Assembly (NCBI GenBank): GCA_016719295.1 | Contig: JADKAF010000001.1 | Span: 3,906,001-3,970,000 of the forward strand | Direction of reading: 5' to 3' | DNA from: Planctomycetota bacterium | GTDB taxonomy: Bacteria; Planctomycetota; UBA1135; JADKAF01 | Length of the DNA: 64,000 nucleotides | Shown here: one piece after another, positions 23,227 to 32,434 of the stretch | How positions within the stretch are numbered: the stretch's first letter is position 1 | How the letters are laid out: each line of letters opens with the position of its first letter | The notes under the pieces: generated by a model | Seen by the model: the letters and a program-made list of their open reading frames with translations, nothing else | What the model was told of the DNA's origin: nothing | Databases searched by the model: none | Made by a program: the position numbers and the translations under genes

Positions 23227-24414
23227 ATGACAGATCCCCTCCTCAGATTCTCCTGTGATGCTTGCGGCAAAGCGCTGAAGGCCCTTCCCGAGCTTGCAGG
23301 GAAGAGGGGTCGCTGTTCCTGTGGCTCCGTCATTATTGTTCCCTCTGCGGGTACCGAAACAGTCGCTGTGCCGGTGTCCGCTCGAAGACTACCCCTACGG
23401 CAATGGTGGAAGCGTGGGCCAGCCATCGCCACGGCTGCGGGAGCGCTCCTGTTAGCGATTGGTGTGCTAGGCCTATCGCGCGGTTGGTTCACGACATCCC
23501 GCCCCGGCGGTGCGCCGTACGAGGCTTCTGCAAACGATCGGAAGGCGCCCGGCATAAGTAAGTTCGAGGTTCTTGCCGCCGGGGCGGACCCCCTGAGTAT
23601 TGCATTTAAATTGCGCGTAGAGCCGGGCAATAAAAGCGTGTCCTGCGAGAATTCGATCTGGGTAGTATTGGGCGACCCTATTGTTGCCGCGTACATCGCG
23701 ATCTCGATGCTGAGCGAACCGAAGAACAAACGGGTCTTGGGAGGGTCAGGGGATCGTTTTGCGTTCATGCCATGTACCGCGAAAGCGGTGGACGGAATCT
23801 GGACCGGGAAGGTGACGTTCCCGGACACACGCGTTACAGGCAGCCGGGTGCTACTGTCCGTGGTTCTTGTCGCCGACGACGGAACACTCAGCAACCAGTT
23901 GACATACGAGCTGGAGCCTGCGACCAAGCAGCTGCGAGCGACAACGGAGCTTATTGACGTGCAGGATGAAGGCGCTACTTGGCTTATCCAGATCCAGGAA
24001 GAAGGCCTGCGCCGGACCTATCGGATGGGGAAAGAGACCGGCGAAGTGGTGCAGATCGACAAGAGCAGTCCGGAAGCTCCTGCCAACGACAAGACCGGCA
24101 ACAAGCCAACTGAGGCGGCGGGACTTGCCTTAGCCGACTTCGCTGGAAAGTGGGCAAGTGACCGCTATGAACTAGATTTGAGTAACGAGGCCCGTGGCTC
24201 AGCGCTGCAAAATCTGCCGGGCGGCGGGTGGCGAGTGACTTTCTGCTGGATCGGTCAACGGGAAGGCAGGTACGTTCTGTTCAACCTGCAGAGAGATTCC
24301 CCGACAGGTGTGATTCAGCAGGAGTGGGAAGTAGATCTCAATGACGAGAAGACTGAATTGCGCATGACGGAGATTGGCGGGGAGGCTGGGCAGGCTACGC
24401 TTCGACGCCAGTAG
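23227..24414 (+). CDS. Zinc-ribbon membrane protein of unknown function
   Basis: This 395-residue protein has an N-terminal zinc ribbon (CDACGKAL then RCSCG), a transmembrane helix near residues 65-90 and a beta-rich C-terminal region. The segment KFEVLAAGADPLSIAFKLRV matches FRVLAASANPVRIEFEAKV in the next gene, so the two share an unnamed extracytoplasmic domain. The last 90 residues (LADFAGKWASDRYELDL) look like a separate lipocalin-like beta domain. It lies about 80 bases after the WD40 gene and probably belongs to the same unit. Confidence 0.6.
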   Translation: MTDPLLRFSCDACGKALKALPELAGKRGRCSCGSVIIVPSAGTETVAVPVSARRLPLRQWWKRGPAIATAAGALLLAIGVLGLSRGWFTTSRPGGAPYEASANDRKAPGISKFEVLAAGADPLSIAFKLRVEPGNKSVSCENSIWVVLGDPIVAAYIAISMLSEPKNKRVLGGSGDRFAFMPCTAKAVDGIWTGKVTFPDTRVTGSRVLLSVVLVADDGTLSNQLTYELEPATKQLRATTELIDVQDEGATWLIQIQEEGLRRTYRMGKETGEVVQIDKSSPEAPANDKTGNKPTEAAGLALADFAGKWASDRYELDLSNEARGSALQNLPGGGWRVTFCWIGQREGRYVLFNLQRDSPTGVIQQEWEVDLNDEKTELRMTEIGGEAGQATLRRQ

Positions 24415-24930
24415 CGTTTGTAGATCCGAGACTCGGTTGATAATCTACCGCCTCTGGCGGCGAGACTTGTGGTGGCCAAGAATGATGTTCCACCACGCCA
24501 CCGACCTCGCCGCCCCGTCTCGGGTTCGTCGAACCCGCGCGCGACGTGATGGTCGACGCTATCTGCGGAGCCGCTGGCTGCCGTGCTCCTCGTCAGCTCG
24601 ATCCACCCCTCCCGCGACGAGCCCCGCCCCAACCCTCGCACCTCACCCCACCTACCCCTCCACGATCGCAACGAGGTCGCGGAGCCGGTAGCGGAGGGCG
24701 AGGGCGGAGAGAGGTGCAGCCCGCATTCAGGACGCCAGCCCTTGGCAAGCCACGGGAGGAAGGGTAGGTTCGAATCCGGCATCCGAAGCCTTCCAACTGG
24801 TCAGACGAGTCCGAGGCGAGGCGGGAACGTCGAGCGCTTGACGCGAAAGGGATTCGCACGCGTCACAGCAATGCACACCTCGCCTGTTGCTGTCGAGTCA
24901 ACAGGTACCCCCGACGCTCTGGAGATACCA
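24415..24930. other. Gene-free stretch with a dispersed-repeat remnant
   Basis: No convincing gene. 24642-24711 matches 59261-59326 in element C (ctacccctccacgatcgcaa and onward, about 85%). In reverse it could encode a short helical tail (LR-RLRDL-AIVEG). It is probably a relic of a shared gene end. Confidence 0.45.
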
Positions 24931-26583
24931 ATGTCGCACCTCATGAACTGTTTGGTCGTCTTGCTCGCCGTAGCAGCTACGTCGAGGCAAGCTCTTCCGC
25001 AGTCCGGCGCGCCTTTGCCGCAAGCTACACCGCCGCAAAAAGCGTCTCAACAGACGACGAATGCGCGGCGCGAACCACTCCTCTCGGAGTTCCGAGTCCT
25101 AGCAGCATCGGCTAATCCTGTCCGGATTGAGTTCGAGGCAAAGGTGCATCCCGGCGCCTCACGAATTGACTTCAAGGGCAAGTCCACGATGTGGTTCTAC
25201 CTAGGCGAGCCTACTTTCAGTGATTGCCGGAGCCACTTGATGGAGCACGTTCTTAGACTTGGTCCTGAACCGAAGGAGCAGTCGAACCAGATTCTTAGCA
25301 GCGCAGGAGGTCCCGGATTTATCACGGCAATGTGCGGTGCACCAACTAAAGTCCAACCCGCGCTCGAACAGCAACGACCAGGGAGTCCAGGAAAAGGAAA
25401 CAATGAGGAAGCTCACAATGTACCATCCGAAGTAGACATGTCCGCGCCTGCGATTTGGAATGCAAAGATCTCCTCGGAGATTTCCGCCAAAGACGGGATG
25501 GTAGTTGTCGAAAGCATTTGGGGGCCCAGGCGATATGACGTAACTCGAGTGCCTATCACAGTCCTCGTTTGCGACGAGGCGCGCGCAGTCAGTCAGGATT
25601 TCAGGGTATTCATCGATCTCGTCAAGGCAACTCACACTCAAGAGGGGGCAAGAGAGCGCAAAGCCTTGATAGGACACAGCGACTTGGTGAGCTCACTCGC
25701 ATTCACTCAGGACGGCAAGTTTCTCATCTCCGGAAGCCACGATCGAACCGCACGAGTATGGAAGGTGAGTACCGGGGAAGTCTTGCATGTTCTGAAGGGA
25801 CATTCGGATCAGGTCGCGGCCGTAGCAGCTGCAGGCAAGGTCGGACGAATCGCCACTGGCAGCGCTGATGGGACGATTAGGCTGTGGGATCTGTCTACGG
25901 GCAAGCAGCTGCACAGTTTTCGCATGAGCGGCCCACAGCTTAATGACGTGCGATGCATATGCATGACGGACGACGCGAGTCTCGTGCTCGGCGCCAACAT
26001 GAGCGGGCTCCTCTGTGCGTGGGAGACTTCTTCCAAGAAAAGCGTACTATCAATTACCGCTCACCCCGGCGAATGTAGGGGCCTAGCACTTGCCCCAGGC
26101 GGATCTACGCTCCTCACCGGAGGTCACGACGGAACGCTCCGATTATGGAGCCTTACCGAAAGAAATGAGACAAGAAGGATCATCGCACATGGACATCCCA
26201 TTCATGGCGTCGCGATTTCTCCTGACGGTAAGACATTTGCTTCGGCAGGCGCAGACGGCTGGGTCAAGTTCTGGGATGCCAACCGCGGTGAAGAGCTCAC
26301 TCTTCCAGCGCCAGAGCGGCCGTTCATCGAGCTTCATACTCGATTGGTTGCCGACGTCACATTCTCCGCTAGTGGCCTATACGCCTATTCTGCGGCCGGA
26401 AGCACTCGGGAATTCGGGGGCGAGGTGCGCATTTGGGACGTACGCAACCATAGAATGATTACACAATTGCCTGTCATACCCGATGGAGCTTTCTCGGTTG
26501 CCATTTCTCCCGATTCCAGGCTTCTAGCCGCAGGTGGCGAGGATGGCAAAGTTCATCTCTGGGACCTTCCCGAGAGATTATAG
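24931..26583 (+). CDS. Secreted WD40-repeat protein
   Basis: This 550-residue protein starts at an ATG with GGAG upstream and a signal peptide (LMNCLVVLLAVAATSRQALP). Residues about 45-225 carry the same domain as the preceding gene product (FRVLAASANPVRIEFE). About seven WD40 repeats follow (LISGSHDRTARVWKVSTGEV, IATGSADGTIRLWDLSTGKQ, LLTGGHDGTLRLWSL) ending VHLWDLPERL. It is likely an exported beta-propeller partner of the membrane WD40 protein. Its 3' end overlaps the convergent pseudogene by 31 bases. Confidence 0.8.
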   Translation: MSHLMNCLVVLLAVAATSRQALPQSGAPLPQATPPQKASQQTTNARREPLLSEFRVLAASANPVRIEFEAKVHPGASRIDFKGKSTMWFYLGEPTFSDCRSHLMEHVLRLGPEPKEQSNQILSSAGGPGFITAMCGAPTKVQPALEQQRPGSPGKGNNEEAHNVPSEVDMSAPAIWNAKISSEISAKDGMVVVESIWGPRRYDVTRVPITVLVCDEARAVSQDFRVFIDLVKATHTQEGARERKALIGHSDLVSSLAFTQDGKFLISGSHDRTARVWKVSTGEVLHVLKGHSDQVAAVAAAGKVGRIATGSADGTIRLWDLSTGKQLHSFRMSGPQLNDVRCICMTDDASLVLGANMSGLLCAWETSSKKSVLSITAHPGECRGLALAPGGSTLLTGGHDGTLRLWSLTERNETRRIIAHGHPIHGVAISPDGKTFASAGADGWVKFWDANRGEELTLPAPERPFIELHTRLVADVTFSASGLYAYSAAGSTREFGGEVRIWDVRNHRMITQLPVIPDGAFSVAISPDSRLLAAGGEDGKVHLWDLPERL

Positions 26584-27777
26584 ACCAAGAACCACTTGGT
26601 CTTACACGCGTACGGGGCACAAGGTGTTCCACGGCTCACAGAATGAGCGCGTAGACCCGGGTCCGCGTCGCGTTCTCCGAGTCGGTTGAGCGTGCGACAG
26701 CTGCGAATGGGCTCGACACTTGGCTTCCGGAGTGAAGGAGAGTTGCTCGGCAGCGAAGGGCGGACGGAGAACGTAGCGTGCGAGTCGTTCGCGGGCGGGG
26801 ATGCGCAGATCGGCTCCGGGCTGACCCAGGTTTCCACGAGACCTGCCGTCACGTGGAGCCGCGTCGCTTTCTCCTCGCCCAGGGGATCGACGAGCACGAA
26901 GCGCCCCTCGGCGTCACTGACGGCGTAGCGCGGCATGGTCGCGGCATCGGCATGGAGATGGATCCCCTCCAGCGGCGGTCCCGTCGCATCGAGGACGAAG
27001 CCTTCGATCGTGCGCGCGGCTTCGAGCAGGAGCACGAGCTCTTCGCGGAGCGGCAGCACGACCTCGCGCTGGAGTGCGAGCCTCCCCACGCCCAGCGCGC
27101 TCACACTGTGCGCGCCGCTGGCGAACGCCGCCGCGAAGGCGAAGCGCCCGTCCACCCCACTCGTCGTCGACTCGCTGCCGGAGAAGAGCACGACTCCGGC
27201 GAGAGCTTCTCCGCTCGGGCTCGCGACGCGTCCGGCGATACGTTCGCTGCGCTCCAACACGAGCTCGCCGAGCTCGCGCATCTCGCTCGGAGTAAAGGGC
27301 CCCTCCGAGCGCCGCAACGTGATGTGCCCAGGATGCTCCCAGGAGACGATCAAGTGATCCTCCGCCGTGGGCGCCGGGTCGAGCACGAGCTCGAAGCGGC
27401 CGGTCGCGTCGCTCGCGCAGGTGTAGCTGGAATCCTTGCTGCGGTGGACTCGCGCGCGCACGCTCTCGCCCGAGAGCGCGGCGCGATCCTCGCCGCCGAC
27501 GCAGCGGCCGACGAGGCGCGGCAGCATCGAGGGCGATGGCGCCGATGGCGGCACGGCCGCGCGCACGCGGCTCCCCTCCGCGACCGCCGTCTCCTGCCGT
27601 GCGTCCGAAGGCTGCAGGTCCGCGAGGTCTTCGCGCGCACGCTCGTCGCTTGCACTGCCGAGCCCAGCCGCGCCTGCGCTCCGCGTCCTCCGGATCCGTG
27701 TTCCGCGAGAGGACCGCGAAGATCGCTACACCGGACAGCAGCGCGAGGAGGATCAGAGCGATGCGGTGCTTCGGCAT
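26553..27777 (-). pseudogene. Carboxypeptidase-regulatory-like secreted protein, broken
   Basis: A signal-anchor start (MPKHRIALILLALLSGVAIF) at 27777 is followed within about 40 codons by a loss of frame (around 27650-27690). The next frame then encodes CarbopepD-regulatory-like beta domains (GRFELVLDP, GRVASPSGEALAGVVLFS, GYVLD/GFVLDATGPPLEGI). These are homologous to the N-terminal third of the 27944-30442 protein. After LHVTAGLVETWVSP homology stops, and a tail unrelated to the family runs into the WD40 gene. The 3' two thirds are missing, so this is a decaying tandem duplicate. Confidence 0.65.
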
Positions 27778-27943
27778 GGGATCTACGAACTTCGTGCTCA
27801 CTTCGAGGGCGGCGGGAGAGGAGTCTGCCAGAGGGAGTCCCGCAGAGTCGGAGTTCGGACGGCTGCGCAGCGAGGACCTCAGGTTCGGGGCCGGTCGAGC
27901 GGAAGCTCCGGATCCCGCGCGACGCAGACTCGAGCGCCCTCGC

Positions 27944-30442
27944 TCAACGCGCGAGCTGCACCTCGAGCTTCCACGCTTCGCTCCCGGGCGACGGCTCGAT
28001 CTCCGCCTCGGAATCCGGATAGCGCTGGTTCTCGATCCGGAGAAAGAAGCTTCCGATCGGACCGGGATCGAAGACCAGCGCGCCGCCCTCGCCGATGGTC
28101 GGCTGGTGGATCGCGCCGGATTCGACCGCGCGCACCCTCGTCGCCTCGCGCACGAGAGAGCCATCGGCGCGGCGCACGATCAGCTCGAGTCGCCGCGGAC
28201 GATAGGCGAACTCGAGCGTGCGCTTCTCGCTCGCGCCGAGCTCGGCGCGACCGAGCATGTGCTGGAGATCACGGCGCGAGCCGCGCGCATCGAGGCTGCC
28301 GACGAGCACGAACGCATACGTCCCGGGCAGCAGAGTGAACGGCTCCGTCCGGCCCTCCGCATCGATCGCGTGCTGACCCGCGCTCTCCGAGCTGCGCGTG
28401 CCATCGCTGGACCCGCGCAGGACGCGGAGCTTCCAATCGCTCGGCGCATCCTGGACGCGCACGCTCACCGCGGCGGGGAGGTGCGCGTGGAGGTCCACGA
28501 CGAGCGCCGTCTCCGCTCCCTCCGCGATCACGCAGGTCCCGACCGAGATCGACTCGCGCTTACCCTGCAGCAGCACGCGCACGACGCACTCTCCCGCCGG
28601 CAGCGGCCCCGCGGTGAAGCGGCCCTCCGCATCGGGCTCCAGGAGCTTCTCTCGGCGGAGTGACACACGCGCTTCGACTTGGAATCCCTCGCCCGGCGTC
28701 GTGAGGAAGATGCGCGGCTGCAGCGCGAGCGCCGCAGCAGGCACCACGCGCCCGGCGACGGTGCCGCCATGCCGCAAGACAATGCGCACCGGCGCCTCGC
28801 CCGTGCTCTCCGCCGGCGGCGCTTCGACCTCGGAGCGCACGTTGCCCGGAGCGCTCGCCGAGAGGTGGAGCTTCGGGAACACGACTCCGCTCGGCGTGTT
28901 CGCGCTCCCGGGGAAAAGCTGGCCGCGCGACGGCACGGACCTCAGCGTTACGCGCCCGCGCGCGTCGGTGGTCCCGACATCGATCGAGCACGCGGCATCC
29001 GCCTCCGAGCGAAAGAGGCCCCCGTCGTCGGCGAGCGGCTCGTCGAGCGCATGCAGCGCGCGTCCGAGCGGCGCGCGCACGAGTTCCACCCGCGCGCCTT
29101 CGACGGCGCGCCCGTGCGCATCGAGAACCTCGGCGTGGAGCTCGACGCGGCGCTCGAGCTCGACCCGGATAGGCTCGGCGAGCGCGCCCATCACGATCAC
29201 TGGCACGCGCTCGGCGGGCGCGTGCTCTTCGCCCGCAGGCACGACCCAGAGCTTGTAGGCTCCGCGCGGGACGTCGGCGACGCGGAGCTTCCCACCCGGG
29301 TGGTGCCCCGCGTCGCGGAGCGATCCCTTCGCCGGCCGCTGATTCGTGAGCAGGTGAATGGCGTACTCCTCGATCGGTGCGCCGCTCGTCTGATCGACGA
29401 CGACCAAGTCGAACGCCAGCGGGCGCTCGAGGCGCACGGTCACGTCGCGTGTGCCCCAGCGATAGCGCACTCCGCTGTGCCAGGCGCGGGGCGTGCCGGG
29501 CAGCACGTGCAGCTCGGTCTCGGATTGTATTCCCAGGGTGTCCGCGATCTCGAAGCGCCCTTCCGCGTCGCTCACGCCGAAGCGCGGGAGCGGCGAGCCG
29601 TCCGCGTGGACGGTGACGCCCTCGTAGGGCCGACCAGTTTCGTCGAGGACATAGCCGCCGATCGTGCGCGCGGCCACGAGCACGAAGGTCGTGCCGTCGT
29701 CCTCCGGAACGGTCACGCTGCGCTGCAAGAGCGCATGTCCTGCGGCCTGCACGAGCACCCTGCTCGCACCGACGGGCAGGAGCGCGAGCATCGCGAAACG
29801 CCCGCTGGAGTCGGTCCTCGCGGCCGCGTTCCCGATCGTCACGGAAGCTTCGGCGATCGGTTCCCAGCGTCGGGGGCCAGGCGTCCCGAGAAGGCGTAGC
29901 CCGTGGCGAACGCGAGCTCTCCGAGATCCCGTGTCTCTCCCGTGCCCAACGGCGGGAGTGACTGCCGTACCGCCGTAACCCGCGTTCTCGATCGCGAGGA
30001 CCAACTGCTGCGGCCCGACGAGCGCCGGATCGAAGACGAACTCGAAGCGCCCGTCCGCATCCGACGTCGCGGCCAGCTCGCGCACGGGAACGCCGAGCAC
30101 GTGGATGCGGGCGGAGAGTCCGGCGAGCGGACGGAGGTCGGCGCTCGCAACGCAGCGCCCCGTGACGCGCTGCGAAGGCACCGCTTCGGCAAGAGGCGTG
30201 GGCGCCGCGGTCTGCGGCGTTGCGAGGCGCGGCTCTTCGATGCGCGTCGCGGCAGGCGCAGGTGCCTCCGACGCCGACGCCGCCGAAACAGCCGTCGAGT
30301 TTGCGAGTGGCTCGAGCGAGCTCGCGGCGCCGGGCGAGTCGTTGTGAGAGAGCGCGAGCCAGAGGCCCAGGCTCGCCGGGATGAGCAGCGCGATCACCAC
30401 GCCCAGTGCCCGCCGCGTGCGCGTTGCCGTGGAGCTCACCAT
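27944..30442 (-). CDS. Carboxypeptidase-regulatory-like secreted repeat protein
   Basis: This 832-residue exported protein has an N-terminal signal anchor (ALGVVIALLIPASLGLWLAL). At least five CarbopepD-regulatory/transthyretin-like beta-sandwich domains follow, with repeated units such as SDADGRFEFVFDP, DSSGRFAM, GGYVLDETGRPYEGVTVHAD and DAEGRFE. Its role is probably adhesion or cell-surface structure, as for many planctomycete proteins of this type. Between about 29870 and 29955 the family-like sequence (GELAFATGYAFSGRLAPDAG) lies in another frame, so two compensating indels are likely. It overlaps the 88-residue gene by 7 bases. Confidence 0.75.
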   Translation of the reverse strand: MVSSTATRTRRALGVVIALLIPASLGLWLALSHNDSPGAASSLEPLANSTAVSAASASEAPAPAATRIEEPRLATPQTAAPTPLAEAVPSQRVTGRCVASADLRPLAGLSARIHVLGVPVRELAATSDADGRFEFVFDPALVGPQQLVLAIENAGYGGTAVTPAVGHGRDTGSRRARVRHGLRLLGTPGPRRWEPIAEASVTIGNAAARTDSSGRFAMLALLPVGASRVLVQAAGHALLQRSVTVPEDDGTTFVLVAARTIGGYVLDETGRPYEGVTVHADGSPLPRFGVSDAEGRFEIADTLGIQSETELHVLPGTPRAWHSGVRYRWGTRDVTVRLERPLAFDLVVVDQTSGAPIEEYAIHLLTNQRPAKGSLRDAGHHPGGKLRVADVPRGAYKLWVVPAGEEHAPAERVPVIVMGALAEPIRVELERRVELHAEVLDAHGRAVEGARVELVRAPLGRALHALDEPLADDGGLFRSEADAACSIDVGTTDARGRVTLRSVPSRGQLFPGSANTPSGVVFPKLHLSASAPGNVRSEVEAPPAESTGEAPVRIVLRHGGTVAGRVVPAAALALQPRIFLTTPGEGFQVEARVSLRREKLLEPDAEGRFTAGPLPAGECVVRVLLQGKRESISVGTCVIAEGAETALVVDLHAHLPAAVSVRVQDAPSDWKLRVLRGSSDGTRSSESAGQHAIDAEGRTEPFTLLPGTYAFVLVGSLDARGSRRDLQHMLGRAELGASEKRTLEFAYRPRRLELIVRRADGSLVREATRVRAVESGAIHQPTIGEGGALVFDPGPIGSFFLRIENQRYPDSEAEIEPSPGSEAWKLEVQLAR

Positions 30443-30702
30443 CGGTACTCGTAGCGCGTGTTCCCGCCCATGTTGCTGGCGATGATCCTCATCGTGTCGT
30501 GCTGCATACGCATGATGTTCGACATCGTCTGGAAGTGGAGCTGCTGCGCTTGGAGCTGCGCCTGCCGGGAGAGGAGGCTCCGCATCGAGATCGCGGAGAG
30601 CTGCGGCCCGAGCTTCTGCATGGCGGAGTCCTGCTTCCAGGCGTCGAGGAGCTCCTGCTTCTGCGCGGAGCGGGATAGGAGGCCCAAGCTGCCGTTTCGC
30701 AT
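30436..30702 (-). CDS. Small helical protein of unknown function
   Basis: This 88-residue protein is Gln- and Met-rich and probably a coiled coil (QAQLQAQQLHFQ, MSNIMRMQHDTMR). It has no signal peptide. Its first 11 residues (MRNGSLGLLSR) and about 70 bp of upstream DNA are repeated in inverted orientation before the gene at 61824. Overlap with the downstream secreted-protein gene suggests co-translation. Confidence 0.6.
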   Translation of the reverse strand: MRNGSLGLLSRSAQKQELLDAWKQDSAMQKLGPQLSAISMRSLLSRQAQLQAQQLHFQTMSNIMRMQHDTMRIIASNMGGNTRYEYRW

Positions 30703-30754
30703 GGTTCGCTATCCGAGTCGGGATGTTGAGCTGCTTCCTGCCTGCATGAGGAGT
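30668..30754 (-). repeat. 87-bp repeat, also at 61773-61858 (inverted)
   Basis: Promoter-proximal sequence plus the first codons (caggcaggaagcagctcaac to the start region) match 61773-61858 at about 85%. Both copies precede a gene beginning MRNGSLGLLSR. The two copies point in opposite directions 31 kb apart. Confidence 0.6.
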
Positions 30755-30858
30755 GTCGTGTGTGAGAATTGCCCTCTCATCAGGGCACCCGACGTCACCG
30801 CCTCGCCTCGGACGGTTGCGAGCATCCCCGCCAACCCCGCCTTCCGGCAAGCCCCCAC

Positions 30859-31470
30859 CTACCCCGGAAGCCGCCGCTCCACCAACTCGACCATCGCCCG
30901 CACCCGCACCTTCAGCTCCTCGCCGAAGCTCTGGAGCCCCTCGAGCTGCGCGACGATGCCGGCGAGGCCGCCGGTCGGCGCTGATGCGCGTATCGCGGCC
31001 TTGCCCGGTGGGCGCCCCTGCTTCCCACCGCCCGTCCGCTTCAGGTACCCACCCTTCCACACGCCCCACGCGCCGACCTTGATCCCGAGCTCCCGCGCCG
31101 CCGCCGCGTTGTTCAGCTCGCCGGCCTGAACGCGCTCGAGCACGGCGACGCGACGGGCGGTCTCGGAGGCATCGGCCTTGCGGCCACGGGCGTTCTTCCT
31201 CGCGCCTCTCTTGGCCACGGTCGACTTGCCCTGGCCCTTCGCCTGCCTCGCCCGCCACAGCCCCCAGACTCCCGGCGTCAGGCCGAGCTCCTTCGCGGCG
31301 GCGGAGTGGTCGAGCTCGCCACGCTCTACGCGGGCCAGCATAGCGAGGCGGGTGGGGTTGCGGAGGGCTGGATCGATCGCGCTTTGGTAACGCCGCTCAG
31401 GGGTTTCTCGCGATACTCGAAGCAGGCTCGCGCACGGGTGAAGGGGCCGGACCGAATGCTGCGCCTTCAT
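30859..31470 (-). CDS. Duplicated-HTH DNA-binding protein
   Basis: This 203-residue basic protein contains two copies of a helix-turn-helix-like unit: AMLARVERGELDHSAAAKEL near residues 42-61 and AVLERVQAGELNNAAAAREL near 107-126. Each is followed by a G.WG.W motif. A Lys/Arg-rich linker separates them, and the C-terminus is helical. The ATG overlaps the mrr stop (ATGA, 31470-31467), so it is probably co-expressed with the restriction enzyme. A DNA-targeting or regulatory role is inferred. No family name is certain. Confidence 0.6.
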   Translation of the reverse strand: MKAQHSVRPLHPCASLLRVSRETPERRYQSAIDPALRNPTRLAMLARVERGELDHSAAAKELGLTPGVWGLWRARQAKGQGKSTVAKRGARKNARGRKADASETARRVAVLERVQAGELNNAAAARELGIKVGAWGVWKGGYLKRTGGGKQGRPPGKAAIRASAPTGGLAGIVAQLEGLQSFGEELKVRVRAMVELVERRLPG

Positions 31471-32408
31471 TCCCCTTCGAAGAAGTCCCTGTCGAGCTTC
31501 TTGAGAACGAAGGTCTCTCCCGGCACTACCCCGACATCGTGATCGACCATCAGGCGCGCCAGCGTCTCGCCGTCGATCAGCACGATCTTGCTATCGATGA
31601 GCCGGACGTATTCCCTGGCCTCCTTGGTGAACGAGGATGTAGTCAGGAAGACGCCCTTGCGTGCGCGCTGTCCCTGCAGTGCACCGGCGAACTTCTGGAT
31701 CTCCGGGCGGCCGACGGGCCCATCCCATTTCTTCGCTTGGAGGTAGATCACCTCGAGCCCAAAAGCATCCTGCTTGATGATTCCGTCAATTCCACCATCA
31801 CCACTTCTCCCGAGAGCTTCTCCCGCATCCACATTCGAGCCGCCGTAGCCCATGCTCACTAGCAACCCTACCACCAGGCGCTCGAAGAACTGCGGTGAAG
31901 CTCCGCGCACCTGGTCGAGCACCTCACTCTCCAGCGCCTCACGCATGCGCGCGTAGGCTTCGTCGATCGCCTCAAGGGGCGTGCGCGAGTCCGGCGGCGG
32001 AGGAGCGTCGCTCGTCGGGATCGAACCCTCGCCATCGGCGTTCACGGAGCCCCCGGAGCTCTCGCCTTTCGCGGCGGAGAACGCGACGAACTCCTCGAAG
32101 CGGCGCAGGTAGGCGGCGTCGATCCGCGGCGGGTTCGAAGCCAAGACCTCCCTGCCCCGGCTGGTGACCCGGTAGATCCCGCGGCCGGCGGTCTCGAGCA
32201 GCACAGCCTTCCGAAGGTAGGTGCAGGCCCAGGCGACGCGGTTGTAGATCACGGTCTGCCCGCTGCTCATCAACTGATCGCGATCGGCGTCCGTGAGGCG
32301 GAACTCGACTGACATCGTCTCGACGGCGTCGCGGAGCTTCTTCTCCTGCCCGTCACCGAACCATCGGAGCAGGGGCAGCATCATCGACTGGTAATCCGGG
32401 ATCGGCAT
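31467..32408 (-). CDS. mrr: Mrr-type type IV restriction endonuclease
   Basis: This 313-residue protein should cleave foreign methylated DNA. An N-terminal winged-helix Mrr_N domain spans about 1-100 (PIPDYQSMMLPLLRW, then GRGIYRVTSRGREVL). A linker precedes the PD-(D/E)xK nuclease domain: FERLVVGLLVSMGYGG, catalytic GDGGIDGII, then LQAKKW (Q-x-K active site), followed by KGVFLTTSSFTKEA and LIDGETLA. The length is typical of the family. Two genes, 32435-33610 and this one, follow each other closely on the minus strand. It is intact. Confidence 0.93.
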   Translation of the reverse strand: MPIPDYQSMMLPLLRWFGDGQEKKLRDAVETMSVEFRLTDADRDQLMSSGQTVIYNRVAWACTYLRKAVLLETAGRGIYRVTSRGREVLASNPPRIDAAYLRRFEEFVAFSAAKGESSGGSVNADGEGSIPTSDAPPPPDSRTPLEAIDEAYARMREALESEVLDQVRGASPQFFERLVVGLLVSMGYGGSNVDAGEALGRSGDGGIDGIIKQDAFGLEVIYLQAKKWDGPVGRPEIQKFAGALQGQRARKGVFLTTSSFTKEAREYVRLIDSKIVLIDGETLARLMVDHDVGVVPGETFVLKKLDRDFFEGE

Positions 32409-32434
32409 GGTTGAGCTCTCTCGCGCGCGAGGCG

